DNA of 64,000 nt from Brucellaceae bacterium (GTDB lineage Bacteria > Pseudomonadota > Alphaproteobacteria > Rhizobiales > Rhizobiaceae). The stretch is from NCBI GenBank assembly GCA_020637755.1, contig JACKJW010000004.1, positions 62,001-126,000 on the forward strand. Direction: 5' to 3'. Both the position numbers and the translations under genes were made by a program. Below are positions 27,702 to 36,491 of the stretch, piece after piece; position 1 is the stretch's first letter, and every line of letters starts with the position of its first letter. The notes under the pieces were generated by a model. It was not told where the DNA came from, did not search any database, and worked only from the letters and a program-made list of their open reading frames with translations.

Positions 27702-28895
27702 GTGACCGCGCAGTCCGACATGGAGACACTGGCCAGAGCCAGGGCACGGCTTTTTGCCGCCCGCTTCTCCATGCTCGCCAGGCGCTGGTGGGCCACGGTT
27801 TCCGTGCTGGTTTTCGTGGCCTACGCCATCCTGCTTGCGCTGGTGCCGTTCAAGCATCCGTCCTGGAACTGGGACATGCTGGCCTATCTCGCGGTTGCGC
27901 AGGAAGACGTGGCCGCCGGTCCTGCTGAGCTTCATGCCCTCGTTTATGGCCAGATCCACGATGCCGCCTCTGCCGCGGATTTCGCGGAGCTGACCGATGG
28001 TAACGAGTACCGCAAGCACCAGGCCGGCAATGCGCCTGACTTTGCCTCCATGCTGCCCATGTACCGGGTCAAGACGCTCTACATCGAGGCGATCCGTCTG
28101 CTGATGCCGGTGACCGGACCAGTAATGGCGATGCGCTGGATCAACGCCGCTTCGGTGCTGGTTCTGCTCGGCTTCGTCGCGGCAGGGCTCTGGAAGGCGC
28201 GCGCGCCTGCCATGGCCGCGCCAGCCGCGGCACTTCTCGGGCTTTCCGGTCTTGCGGGTTATGTCCAGCTTGGCACGCCGGATGTCATGAGCGCGGCGCT
28301 GCTGACGGGGGGGCTGTGGTTCCACTTGATCCGGAGGGAAGTTCCCGCAGCCTTGCTTCTTGGCGCGGCCTTCTTCGTGCGGCCTGACGTCTTGGTTTTC
28401 CTGGCCGTCGCAATGGCTGTGGCCGTCGCGCTCAAGGATGAGGCGTGGGGACTTTTCGGGGCTTTTGTCGTTGCGCTCCTGTCCTATGGTCCGTTGACCC
28501 ACGCCGCCGGGCATACGGGATGGTGGCCGCATTTCTGGTTTTCCGTGGTGAACTACGAACCGTCCATGCGCGATTTCCATCCCGCTTTTTCGGTTCTCAT
28601 CTATGCCAAGGCGGTTGTGCGCGGTCTTGCCCGCTCGGTGATCGAAGGCGGCTGGCCGCTGTTACTGGGGCTTGCGGCCGGCTGGGCCGTCCTGGCCGGA
28701 CATTTCTCGGCGCGCTGGACAAGCCGCGAGGCGGCCATTGCCGCCAGCTGCGCGCTGGCGATCGCGGCAAAGTTCGTGCTGTTTCCCATTTATGACGGAC
28801 GTCTCTACTTTCCGCTGAGCGTGATTCCCCTGCTGATCCTGCTGGGCGTGACACGGCGGCTTGTGAACATGACGAGCGGAGGGCAGACTAGGTGA
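27702..28895 (+). CDS. Multi-spanning membrane protein, GT-C glycosyltransferase-like (copy 1)
   Basis: This 397-residue protein has about ten hydrophobic helices and no close named family. An acidic motif sits early after helix 1 (WNWDMLAYL, Asp58), as in GT-C enzymes where an Asp in the first periplasmic loop is catalytic. Later motifs are FFVRPD, GWWPHFWFS, FHPAFS and KFVLFPIYDGRLYFP. All recur in the next gene, so the two are paralogues. A role in transferring the lipid-linked pentose to an envelope acceptor is inferred from context. The start is GTG 27702, 9 bases after the aminotransferase stop. Confidence 0.72.
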   Translation: MTAQSDMETLARARARLFAARFSMLARRWWATVSVLVFVAYAILLALVPFKHPSWNWDMLAYLAVAQEDVAAGPAELHALVYGQIHDAASAADFAELTDGNEYRKHQAGNAPDFASMLPMYRVKTLYIEAIRLLMPVTGPVMAMRWINAASVLVLLGFVAAGLWKARAPAMAAPAAALLGLSGLAGYVQLGTPDVMSAALLTGGLWFHLIRREVPAALLLGAAFFVRPDVLVFLAVAMAVAVALKDEAWGLFGAFVVALLSYGPLTHAAGHTGWWPHFWFSVVNYEPSMRDFHPAFSVLIYAKAVVRGLARSVIEGGWPLLLGLAAGWAVLAGHFSARWTSREAAIAASCALAIAAKFVLFPIYDGRLYFPLSVIPLLILLGVTRRLVNMTSGGQTR

Positions 28896-30103
28896 CCGAA
28901 GCCTTCAACCAGTTGGCCGACGCGCTCCGTCACCGGTTGCTTGCCGCTATGCGGGCCGGACTTGGTGCGCCCGGACGATTGTGGGTAAAACATGGGTCGT
29001 GGGCCGGTGCGCTCGTGCTCGCCGGCTTCGTGGCAGCCGTCATGGTGCTCGGCTGGCTTCGGCCCGTTCATGCCTGGGACATGGTGGCCTATCTGGGCGC
29101 GGCCCTGAAACCGGACATTCCCGACCCGCAGGCCCTGCATGCCCAAGTCTGGGAAACGGTGCGGCTTGCCGCGACGCCGGACCATTTTCTTGAGTTGAGC
29201 GAGGGTGATGCCTATCGCGTGCGCCAGTTCACCGATCCACAAGCGTTTCATTCCATGCTCGGCATGTATGAGGTGAAGTGGCTCTATGTGAAGCTGCTGG
29301 CGGCACTGCTGCCGGTCCTGGGGCCGTTGCATGCCGCCTATGCAATCAACCTTCTTGCCGGGGCTGGCTTCACGGTGGTCACGCTCTGGTGGCTGCGGTC
29401 TGTGCGCATGCTCAATCTCGCGCCGCTGGTGGTGATCCTGCTGATGCTGGCACGGTTTCCGGCCATGGCGATGGCGGAATCGCCGGATTTGCTGACGGCC
29501 ACGTTCGTACTTGCGGGCCTGATGGCGCTGGACCGCGGCAGGACCCTTGCCGGATGCGCCGCGCTGGTGCTGGCCGTCGCCACGCGGCCCGACAATATTG
29601 TGCTGATCGCAGGTCTCACCGGTGCGTTCTGGCTTTGGAAACAACAGGCATGGCCCATGCTTGCCGGCGCGCTTGCGGCCGGGTTTGCTGCCTATTCCGG
29701 CATCCAGGCGGTATCGGATCATCCCGGCTGGTGGCCGCATCTGTGGTTTTCGACCTACCATATCCAGGAAACGATGGAGTTCTTCCATCCGGACTTCTCG
29801 CTGAAGGTCTATCTGACCGGCTTTGCGTGGAATCTCGTACGCGCAGCGTTCGAGAATTCCTGGCTCGGCCTCTATGCGGGAGGCTTGAGCGTCTGGGCGC
29901 TGGCCCATGCGGGGGGCATGCGCTTCACACCAGCGCGCACGGCGCTGCTCGGGGCTGCCTTCGGGGCCATTGCGCTGAAGTTCATCATCTTCCCGCTGCA
30001 CGACGGGCGCACCTATTTCCCGATCCTGTTTCCGGCCTTGCTGATCATGCTGGCGGAGTTGCGCGACCGGGCACGCGCGCGCGCCAACCGCGTCAACCTG
30101 TAG
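28892..30103 (+). CDS. Multi-spanning membrane protein, GT-C glycosyltransferase-like (copy 2)
   Basis: This 403-residue protein is a tandem paralogue of the upstream gene. It shares HAWDMVAYL (Asp63), YEVKWLYVK, ATRPD, GWWPHLWFS, FHPDFS and KFIIFPLHDGRTYFP in the same order, with about ten hydrophobic helices. The paralogues have diverged strongly outside these motifs, which suggests different acceptors or a heterodimer rather than redundancy. The start is GTG 28892, overlapping the previous stop by 4 bases. It is the last gene of the operon. The catalytic role is inferred from the GT-C-like Asp and the lipid-sugar genes upstream. Confidence 0.72.
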   Translation: MTEAFNQLADALRHRLLAAMRAGLGAPGRLWVKHGSWAGALVLAGFVAAVMVLGWLRPVHAWDMVAYLGAALKPDIPDPQALHAQVWETVRLAATPDHFLELSEGDAYRVRQFTDPQAFHSMLGMYEVKWLYVKLLAALLPVLGPLHAAYAINLLAGAGFTVVTLWWLRSVRMLNLAPLVVILLMLARFPAMAMAESPDLLTATFVLAGLMALDRGRTLAGCAALVLAVATRPDNIVLIAGLTGAFWLWKQQAWPMLAGALAAGFAAYSGIQAVSDHPGWWPHLWFSTYHIQETMEFFHPDFSLKVYLTGFAWNLVRAAFENSWLGLYAGGLSVWALAHAGGMRFTPARTALLGAAFGAIALKFIIFPLHDGRTYFPILFPALLIMLAELRDRARARANRVNL

Positions 30104-30154
30104 GGCCGGGCAGACTGGTCCGCCGGGCAGGTCGCGCATCCCCCGCGCCATGTC

Positions 30155-30202
30155 GCAAACAGGTTTGCTGCCGGCAGGTTTGCTTCCTATCCTTGGGCAA
30201 AC
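30155..30202. promoter_or_regulatory. Repeated GCAAAC/GTTTGC half-sites before the demethylating dehydrogenase gene
   Basis: GCAAAC (30155-30160) and GTTTGC (30163-30168) form a palindrome with a 2-base spacer. A further GTTTGC (30178-30183) and GCAAAC (30197-30202) follow with a wider spacing. The cluster ends 24 bases before the start codon. It looks like a multi-site operator; the GbdR-like AraC regulator at 35.3-36.3 kb is one candidate binder. Confidence 0.5.
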
Positions 30203-30226
30203 CATTCCTGTGGGAGCAGAACATCC

Positions 30227-32788
30227 ATGGCAAAGTTTCCCGAAAGGGCGCGCGTCGTCATCATCGGTCTTGGCGGCATTGTCGGCGCGTCGGTCGCCCA
30301 CCACCTGATCGGGCGCGGCTGGGATGACATTGTCGGGCTCGACAAGTCGGCCATTCCGACGGATATCGGCTCGACCAGCCACGCGTCGGATTTCTGCTAC
30401 ACGACGAGCCATGACTTCCTGTCCTGCTGGACGACGCTTTATTCCATCGATTTCTTCGAGAAGCGCGGGCGCTATGCGCGCGTTGGCGGGCTGGAAGTGG
30501 CACGCGTTGGCGATGACGGCCGCATGGAAGAGATCAAGCGCAAGGTGGCCTCGGCCAAGGTCTTCGGCACCCGTGCGCGGCTTGTCGATGCCGATTTCAT
30601 CAAGGAAAAATTTCCGCTGATCGAGAAGGATCTCGTGCAGGGCGGGTTGTGGGATCCCGATGCCGGTCTCGTTGCGCCGCGTTCGCAGACCGTCGCGGGC
30701 GAGCTGGTTGACGAGGGCGTTGCCTCCGGCAAGCTCCAGGCCTTTGCCAATACGCCTGTCGAGGACCTGATTGTCGAGAATGGCCGCATCAGGGGCGTGA
30801 AGACCCATCGCGGCACCATCATGGCGGACCACGTGGTCGTCTGCACGGGCCTGTGGGGACGCCTGACCGCGGCGCTGGTGGGCGAGGACCTGCCGGTCAT
30901 GCCGATCGATCATCCGTTGACCTTCTTCGGTCCGTACAATGAATTTGCCGGCACCGGCAAGGACATCGGCTATCCGCTGCTGCGCGACCAGGGCAATTCG
31001 GCCTACATGCGCGACACGGGCGACCCGAAGACACCGGAAGGTGGCCAGATCGAGTGGGGCTATTACGAGGAGACCAATCCCCGGCTCTGCCATCCGCGCG
31101 ACATCCTGGAAAAGGAGCAGGCGCGGCTGTCGCCCTCGCAGCGCGATCTCGACATGGAGCAGATCATGGTGCCGCTGGAGCGGGCCATGGAACTGACGCC
31201 GATCCTGGCCGAACTCGGCTATCGCGAGAGCCATTCCTTCAACGGATTGTTGCAGGTGACGACCGATGGCGGGCCGTCGATGGGCGAAAGCCAGAAGGTG
31301 AGGGGCCTGTGGTACGCGGTGGCCATCTGGGTCAAGGATGCGCCGGGCATGGCCAAGCTGATCGCCGACTGGATGACCGACGGGCGCACCGAGATCGACC
31401 ACCACCAGATCGACTATGCGCGCTTCTATCCGCACCAGATGGAAGAGCAGTTCATCTGGGATCGCTGCACCGAAACGGCCTGCAAGGTCTACAATCCGGC
31501 CGTCCATCCGCGTGAACCCTTCTCCAAGGGCCGCGACGTTCGCCATTCGCCGTTCTACGAGCGCGAGAAGGCGCTGGGCGGCCATTTCATGGAACTGGGC
31601 GGCTGGGAGCGCGCGCACGGCTATGCCGCCAACAATCACCTGCTGGAAAAATGGGGCGACAAGGTTCCCGTGCGCGAAAACGAATGGGACAACCGCCATT
31701 TCTGGCGTGTTTCCAACGCCGAGCAGCTGGAAATGAGCGCCAATGTGGGCATGGTGAACCTGTCGCACTTTGCCATGTATGACGTGTCCGGCCCGGATCA
31801 TGAGCGCTTCATGGAGTGGCTGTGCGCGGCCAAGGTGGGCGGCGACAAGACCATCGGCAAGGGCATCTACACGCATTTCCTGGACGAGAGGGGTATGGTG
31901 CGAGCCGACTTTACCGTGCTGCGTTTTGCCGACCGCTACCGCTTCATCGACGGGGCGGATGCCGGCAACCGTGACTTCCTCTACATGAAGCGCATGGCCG
32001 CCGATCACGGCTATGACGTGACGATCGAGGATGTGTCGACCAAGTACGTCACCATCGGCGTGTGGGGGCCGAACGCGCGGACCTCGTTGCAGAAGGTGGT
32101 GGCCGATCCGGACGGGCTGAGCCACGGGAATTTCCCCTTTGCCGCGATCAAGGAGATCGAAATCGCGGGCAAGACGGTGCTGGCCTTCCGCATTTCCTAT
32201 GTGGGCGAGCAGGGCTGGGAGCTGCACATGCCCTATGACGAAGCGCTGGCCGTCTGGGATGCGCTGCAGGCGGCAGGTATCATGGCTTTCGGCGTGGAAA
32301 CCTATGCGAATTCGCGGCGCATGGAAAAATCGCTGCGCCTGCAGAATGCCGACCTGTTGACCGAATACAATCTGATGGAATCAGGGCTTGCCCGCCCCAA
32401 GATCAAGGGAGACGACTTTGTCGGCAAGGCAGCGCATGCCGAATATCTTGCCCGCGATCATCAGCCGGCGATGCTGTGCACGCTGGTGATGACGGAGAAC
32501 ATGGACGCCAGGGGCGTCAAGCGCTACCCGGTCGGCACCTTGCCGATCATGGACCCGGACACCGGTGAAACACTGGTGGATGAACTCGGCCGCCGCTCCT
32601 TCACCACATCCATCGCCTTCGGGCCGACGCTGGGCAAAAACATCGCGCTTGGCTACCTGCCGCAGGCCTATTGCCAGGAAGGCCGCAAGCTGATGGTGGA
32701 GTATTTCGGCGAGACCTACCCGGTGGAGGTCGCGGCCGTCGGCTACAAGCCGCTTTACGATCCGGAGAATGCCCGGCCAAAAAGCTGA
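30227..32788 (+). CDS. FAD/GcvT-fusion dehydrogenase (dimethylglycine/sarcosine dehydrogenase-like)
   Basis: This 853-residue protein has an N-terminal DAO-type FAD domain (VVIIGLGGIVGASVAHHLIGRG; the His of the covalent-FAD region is in the TSHASDF segment), a central FAO_M-type part, and C-terminal GcvT plus GcvT_C domains (about residues 440-840, with SYVGEQGWELHMPYDE and GVETYANSRRMEK). Such enzymes oxidatively demethylate dimethylglycine, sarcosine or similar N-methyl amines and hand the one-carbon unit to tetrahydrofolate. It fits with the regulator, methyltransferases and betaine-type transporter nearby. Which methylamine it uses cannot be decided from sequence alone. Confidence 0.85.
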   Translation: MAKFPERARVVIIGLGGIVGASVAHHLIGRGWDDIVGLDKSAIPTDIGSTSHASDFCYTTSHDFLSCWTTLYSIDFFEKRGRYARVGGLEVARVGDDGRMEEIKRKVASAKVFGTRARLVDADFIKEKFPLIEKDLVQGGLWDPDAGLVAPRSQTVAGELVDEGVASGKLQAFANTPVEDLIVENGRIRGVKTHRGTIMADHVVVCTGLWGRLTAALVGEDLPVMPIDHPLTFFGPYNEFAGTGKDIGYPLLRDQGNSAYMRDTGDPKTPEGGQIEWGYYEETNPRLCHPRDILEKEQARLSPSQRDLDMEQIMVPLERAMELTPILAELGYRESHSFNGLLQVTTDGGPSMGESQKVRGLWYAVAIWVKDAPGMAKLIADWMTDGRTEIDHHQIDYARFYPHQMEEQFIWDRCTETACKVYNPAVHPREPFSKGRDVRHSPFYEREKALGGHFMELGGWERAHGYAANNHLLEKWGDKVPVRENEWDNRHFWRVSNAEQLEMSANVGMVNLSHFAMYDVSGPDHERFMEWLCAAKVGGDKTIGKGIYTHFLDERGMVRADFTVLRFADRYRFIDGADAGNRDFLYMKRMAADHGYDVTIEDVSTKYVTIGVWGPNARTSLQKVVADPDGLSHGNFPFAAIKEIEIAGKTVLAFRISYVGEQGWELHMPYDEALAVWDALQAAGIMAFGVETYANSRRMEKSLRLQNADLLTEYNLMESGLARPKIKGDDFVGKAAHAEYLARDHQPAMLCTLVMTENMDARGVKRYPVGTLPIMDPDTGETLVDELGRRSFTTSIAFGPTLGKNIALGYLPQAYCQEGRKLMVEYFGETYPVEVAAVGYKPLYDPENARPKS

Positions 32789-32893
32789 CACAGCGCACGG
32801 GCAGCGGGCCGGGCACACCACCGTTGCGTTAAGTGGCTGTTATCACCATGCTGTTAGTGTCCGCCCACTGAGTACAAGTGTGCGGGCGAAGCA

Positions 32894-35290
32894 ATGACGA
32901 ACAGTCCCTTGGGCCAATTCCGGGAATTCCTGTTCTCTGACTATGTCAAAAAGGCAACCGACAATCCCCAGTTCGTGGCGCGAATCCGTCAGGAACAGGC
33001 CGACGACCTTGCCCGGATGATCCCGCCCATGGCGCTGGCCAGCGCGACCGGCGCGCTGATGATCACCTTCGTGATGATGACACATGACCGGCTGACGGCC
33101 TTGCTGGTCTGGTTCTGCGCCTTTCTGGTGCTGTCGGTTTTTGTGCGGTTCGGCCGCGCGGTCCGGCAGATGTTCGGCATCAAGCGGCCGCGGCGGACCT
33201 CGCAGCAGCGGCTCAACCTGCTGTCCACACAGATCCTGTGTGCCGGAGCGCTCTGGTGCGTGGCGCCGATCCTGTTTTATCCGGGTTCGGCGCCCGAGCA
33301 GCAGATGATCATGACGCTTGTTCTGGCGGGTGTGATGGGCACCGGTGCCATTGCCATGAAGGCCGTGCCCAACATTGCCGGCGCCTTCTCGGCGCTGGTG
33401 GCGATGGGGCTGATTGCCGGCATCGGCATGGAAAGGGCCAGCGTCGCGCTGGCTGCCGTGCTGCTGATGGCCTTCTACTTCACCTCGGTGATGCATTCGG
33501 TCAACGAGACAGGCCGCATCTTCGTCGACCGGCTCGTCAAGCAGTTCGAAATCGAGAAGTCGAAAGAGCTCTTCACCATGCTGTTCCGCGATTTCGAGGA
33601 CAGCACGTCGGACTGGATGTGGGAGATCAACCGGGACCTGTCGATTTCCCATGTGTCGCCGCAGTTTTTCAAGGATGAGCGCGCGCGCGGCTTCCCGCTG
33701 CACGGGCGCTCGATCCGCCAGACACTGAAAGATCCGGCGGTGCCGGAAGCCCGTCGCGCCCATGCGCCCATGCCGCGCGCGTTGCTGGAGGCCCTTGCGC
33801 ACCGCCGCCCGTTCCGCGATGTGGTGGCTGCGGTGCAGATCGGCGGCAAGTGGCGCTACTGGAAAATCTCCGGCCGTCCCGTCCATGCGGCCGATGGCAG
33901 CTTCCAGGGCATGCGGGGCGCCTGCTCGGACATTACCGAAAGCCGTTCGGCTTCCAACCGGCTCGAATTCCTGGCCATGCATGACGCGCTGACGGGCTTG
34001 GCGAACCGGGAAAATTTTGGCGGTGTGCTTGCGCATGCGCTGGAAGGGTTCCGCCGCACCGGCACCGGCTTTGCCCTGATGGCCATGGACCTGGACAAGT
34101 TCAAGATGGTCAATGACACGCTTGGCCACCAGGCTGGCGACGAGGTGCTGGCCTGCGTGGCGCGCAGGCTGGAACGCTTCGCCGACGAGACGGTTACACT
34201 CGCCCGCTTCGGCGGTGATGAATTCTGCGTCCTTGTAACGGGCGAGGGCGCCGAGCGCCGTGCCCGCGTCATGGCCGGGTCGATCCTGGATGCGCTTGCC
34301 GTGCCGATGGAACTGACCAGTGGCAAGGTGGAGATCGGCTGCTCGATCGGTGTCGCCCTGGCTCCGGTTGACGGCACGGCGCCCGAAACCCTGCACCGCA
34401 ATGCCGACCTGGCGCTCTACCGCGCCAAGGGCGATGCCCGCTCGGCCTTCCGCTTCTTTGAGCCGGCCATGGATGCGGTGGCGCGCAAGCAGCAAGAGCT
34501 GGAATACGAGTTGCGCTCGGCGCTACGCAAGAACGAGTTCGAGCTCTATTTCCAGCCGCTGGCCGATGCGCGCACCGGCGAGATCGTCTGCCACGAGACG
34601 CTGCTGCGCTGGAACAGCGAGAAATTTGGCCGGGTGCCGCCGGATGAATTCATCCGCATCGCCGAAAAATCCGGTCTGATCTGTGAAATCGGCGAATGGG
34701 TGATCCGCCACGCCTGCATGGAAGCCGTGAAGTGGCAGGATGGCTGCCGGGTCGCGGTCAACCTTTCACCGCGCCAGATGGAAGGGTTCCGCATTCTTGA
34801 CATCGTGGCCTCGGCGCTGTCCGAAAGCAAGCTGTTGCCGTCCCGGTTGGAACTGGAAGTGACGGAATCCGTGCTGGAGGCCGATCCGGATCATGCGGCG
34901 GGCCTGCTGCGGTCGATCCGTGCGCTCGGCGCGCGCATTTCGCTCGATGATTTCGGCACCGGCTATTCGTCGCTGTCCTATCTGGTGCGCTTCCCGATCG
35001 ACAAGCTGAAGATCGACCGCTCCTTCGTGCAGGGGGCATCCAACTCCAGCCAGAATCTTGCCATCATCCGTGCGATCGTGTCGCTGGCGCGCACCATGGA
35101 CGTGAAGATCACGGCCGAAGGTGTTGAAACGGCCGAGCAGGCCGCGATGCTGCGCGATGAGGGCATTGACGAGCTTCAGGGCTACCTGATCAGCCGCCCG
35201 AAGCCCGCTGCCCATGTGCAGGCGGAAAAGATTGCCGCAGGGACGCCCGGCGCTGCCCGCAAGCAGGCCACGCTGCGTCTGGTCAGCTGA
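32894..35290 (+). CDS. Membrane-anchored GGDEF-EAL protein (c-di-GMP cyclase/phosphodiesterase)
   Basis: This 798-residue protein has about five transmembrane helices (residues 40-210), a PAS-like region (about 225-355), a GGDEF domain with intact GGDEF at residues 440-444, and an EAL domain with NLSPRQ, DDFGTGYSSLSYL, KIDRSFV, TAEGVE and QGYLISRP. The EAL signature itself reads Glu568-Thr-Leu (ETLLRW); Ala-to-Thr variants are not rare. The RxxD inhibitory site before GGDEF is absent. Both activities appear possible. The gene end overlaps the convergent AraC-type gene by 8 bases. Confidence 0.92.
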   Translation: MTNSPLGQFREFLFSDYVKKATDNPQFVARIRQEQADDLARMIPPMALASATGALMITFVMMTHDRLTALLVWFCAFLVLSVFVRFGRAVRQMFGIKRPRRTSQQRLNLLSTQILCAGALWCVAPILFYPGSAPEQQMIMTLVLAGVMGTGAIAMKAVPNIAGAFSALVAMGLIAGIGMERASVALAAVLLMAFYFTSVMHSVNETGRIFVDRLVKQFEIEKSKELFTMLFRDFEDSTSDWMWEINRDLSISHVSPQFFKDERARGFPLHGRSIRQTLKDPAVPEARRAHAPMPRALLEALAHRRPFRDVVAAVQIGGKWRYWKISGRPVHAADGSFQGMRGACSDITESRSASNRLEFLAMHDALTGLANRENFGGVLAHALEGFRRTGTGFALMAMDLDKFKMVNDTLGHQAGDEVLACVARRLERFADETVTLARFGGDEFCVLVTGEGAERRARVMAGSILDALAVPMELTSGKVEIGCSIGVALAPVDGTAPETLHRNADLALYRAKGDARSAFRFFEPAMDAVARKQQELEYELRSALRKNEFELYFQPLADARTGEIVCHETLLRWNSEKFGRVPPDEFIRIAEKSGLICEIGEWVIRHACMEAVKWQDGCRVAVNLSPRQMEGFRILDIVASALSESKLLPSRLELEVTESVLEADPDHAAGLLRSIRALGARISLDDFGTGYSSLSYLVRFPIDKLKIDRSFVQGASNSSQNLAIIRAIVSLARTMDVKITAEGVETAEQAAMLRDEGIDELQGYLISRPKPAAHVQAEKIAAGTPGAARKQATLRLVS

Positions 35291-36299
35291 CGGCTCCGGC
35301 CTTGGCCGCGGCCGGTTTCTTGCGGTCGGCCCGCTCCTGCTGCGGTGACTTGCCGTGCACCTCGCGGTAGCACTTGGAGAAGTGCGAGGCGGAGACGAAA
35401 CCGCAGGCGACCGCCACTTCCACCACCGGCATGTTGGATTGCAGCAGCAGGTGGCGCGCGCGGTCGAGCCGGATTTCCAGATAGTAGCGGGCGGGCGAGC
35501 GGCCCATCTCGATGCGGAACAGGCGCTCGATCTGGCGGCGCGACAGACCCACTTCATCGGCGATTTCAACCAGCGACAGCGGCTCGCCGAGATTGGCCTC
35601 CATCAGTTCGATGATGGAGAGGACGCGGGCGTTCTGTACGCCAAGACGCGCGCGCAGCGGCAGGCGCTGACGGTCGGTCGAGGCGCGCACCCGGTCGGTC
35701 AGCAGTTGCTCGCAGACGGAATTGACCAGGGCTTCGCCGAAATCGCCAGTGATGAGGGCCAGCATCATGTCGAGCGAGGCGGTGCCGCCCGCACAGGTAT
35801 AGACATTCCCGTCGGCCTCGAAGAGATCGGCATGGACATCGACCTTCGGGAAGGCTTCAGAAAAGCCCGGCAGGTTTTCCCAGTGGATCGCGGCGCGCTT
35901 GCCCGACAGCAGGCCGGCGGAGGCGAGGATGTGGGCGCCGGTGCACATGCCGCCGATGGTGACGCCGCGATTGTGCTCCTCGCGCAGCCAGGCATTGACC
36001 TGCTTCGACACGTGGGTCTCTACCGACAAGCCCGAACAGACGAAGATCATGGAAGGCCGGCCTTCGCCGGTCATCAGGCGGCGTTCGGCTTCAATGGAGG
36101 TGGTGACGGCACATTCGACGCCATTGGAGGCGATCACGGTCTTGCCGTCCTCGGAGCACAGACGCCAGGAATAGACCTGCTTTCCGAGCATGCGATTGGC
36201 CAGACGAAGCGGCTCGATGGCCGTCGTGAAGGCGATCATCGAAAATTCCGGCACAAGGAAGAAAACGATGTTCCGCTTGACCTGGCTGGCCACAATCAT
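35283..36299 (-). CDS. GlxA/GbdR-like AraC-family regulator with DJ-1/PfpI domain
   Basis: This 338-residue protein has an N-terminal DJ-1/PfpI-like domain (FFLVPEFSMIAFTTAIEPLRLANR; the nucleophile-elbow region reads GGMCTGAHILASAGLLSG) and a C-terminal AraC HTH (about 225-320: LSLVEIADEVGLSRRQIERLF, then VAVACGFVSASHFSKCYR). The N-terminus resembles Pseudomonas GbdR, which senses glycine betaine and dimethylglycine and activates demethylation genes. This fits the methylamine genes around it. ATG 36299 matches the family N-terminus; a TTG 66 bases upstream is less likely. Confidence 0.85.
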   Translation of the reverse strand: MIVASQVKRNIVFFLVPEFSMIAFTTAIEPLRLANRMLGKQVYSWRLCSEDGKTVIASNGVECAVTTSIEAERRLMTGEGRPSMIFVCSGLSVETHVSKQVNAWLREEHNRGVTIGGMCTGAHILASAGLLSGKRAAIHWENLPGFSEAFPKVDVHADLFEADGNVYTCAGGTASLDMMLALITGDFGEALVNSVCEQLLTDRVRASTDRQRLPLRARLGVQNARVLSIIELMEANLGEPLSLVEIADEVGLSRRQIERLFRIEMGRSPARYYLEIRLDRARHLLLQSNMPVVEVAVACGFVSASHFSKCYREVHGKSPQQERADRKKPAAAKAGAVS

Positions 36300-36491
36300 G
36301 CTCCCGTTGTGCTGGCAGGCCCTTCGGCCCTGAAATCCCGTGGCAGAGTCGACTGACTGAAACAATGGGTGCCGGTCAAGGGCCGCTCAACGCCTGTTCG
36401 GGATTGTCCTGTATCAAATCCAACCCGAGCGTCCAGTGCAATAGTCGCCGTTTGCAGTGCGTGTTGCGACATCTCAAGGGAGGCCAGGGCG

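Noticed and set aside
26130..28580. An 816-codon open frame on the minus strand
   Set aside because: Antisense to the aminotransferase and first GT-C-like gene; no recognisable domain.
28805..32227. A 1140-codon open frame on the minus strand
   Set aside because: Antisense to the second GT-C-like gene and the FAD/GcvT gene, both well supported; low-complexity His/Arg-rich translation.
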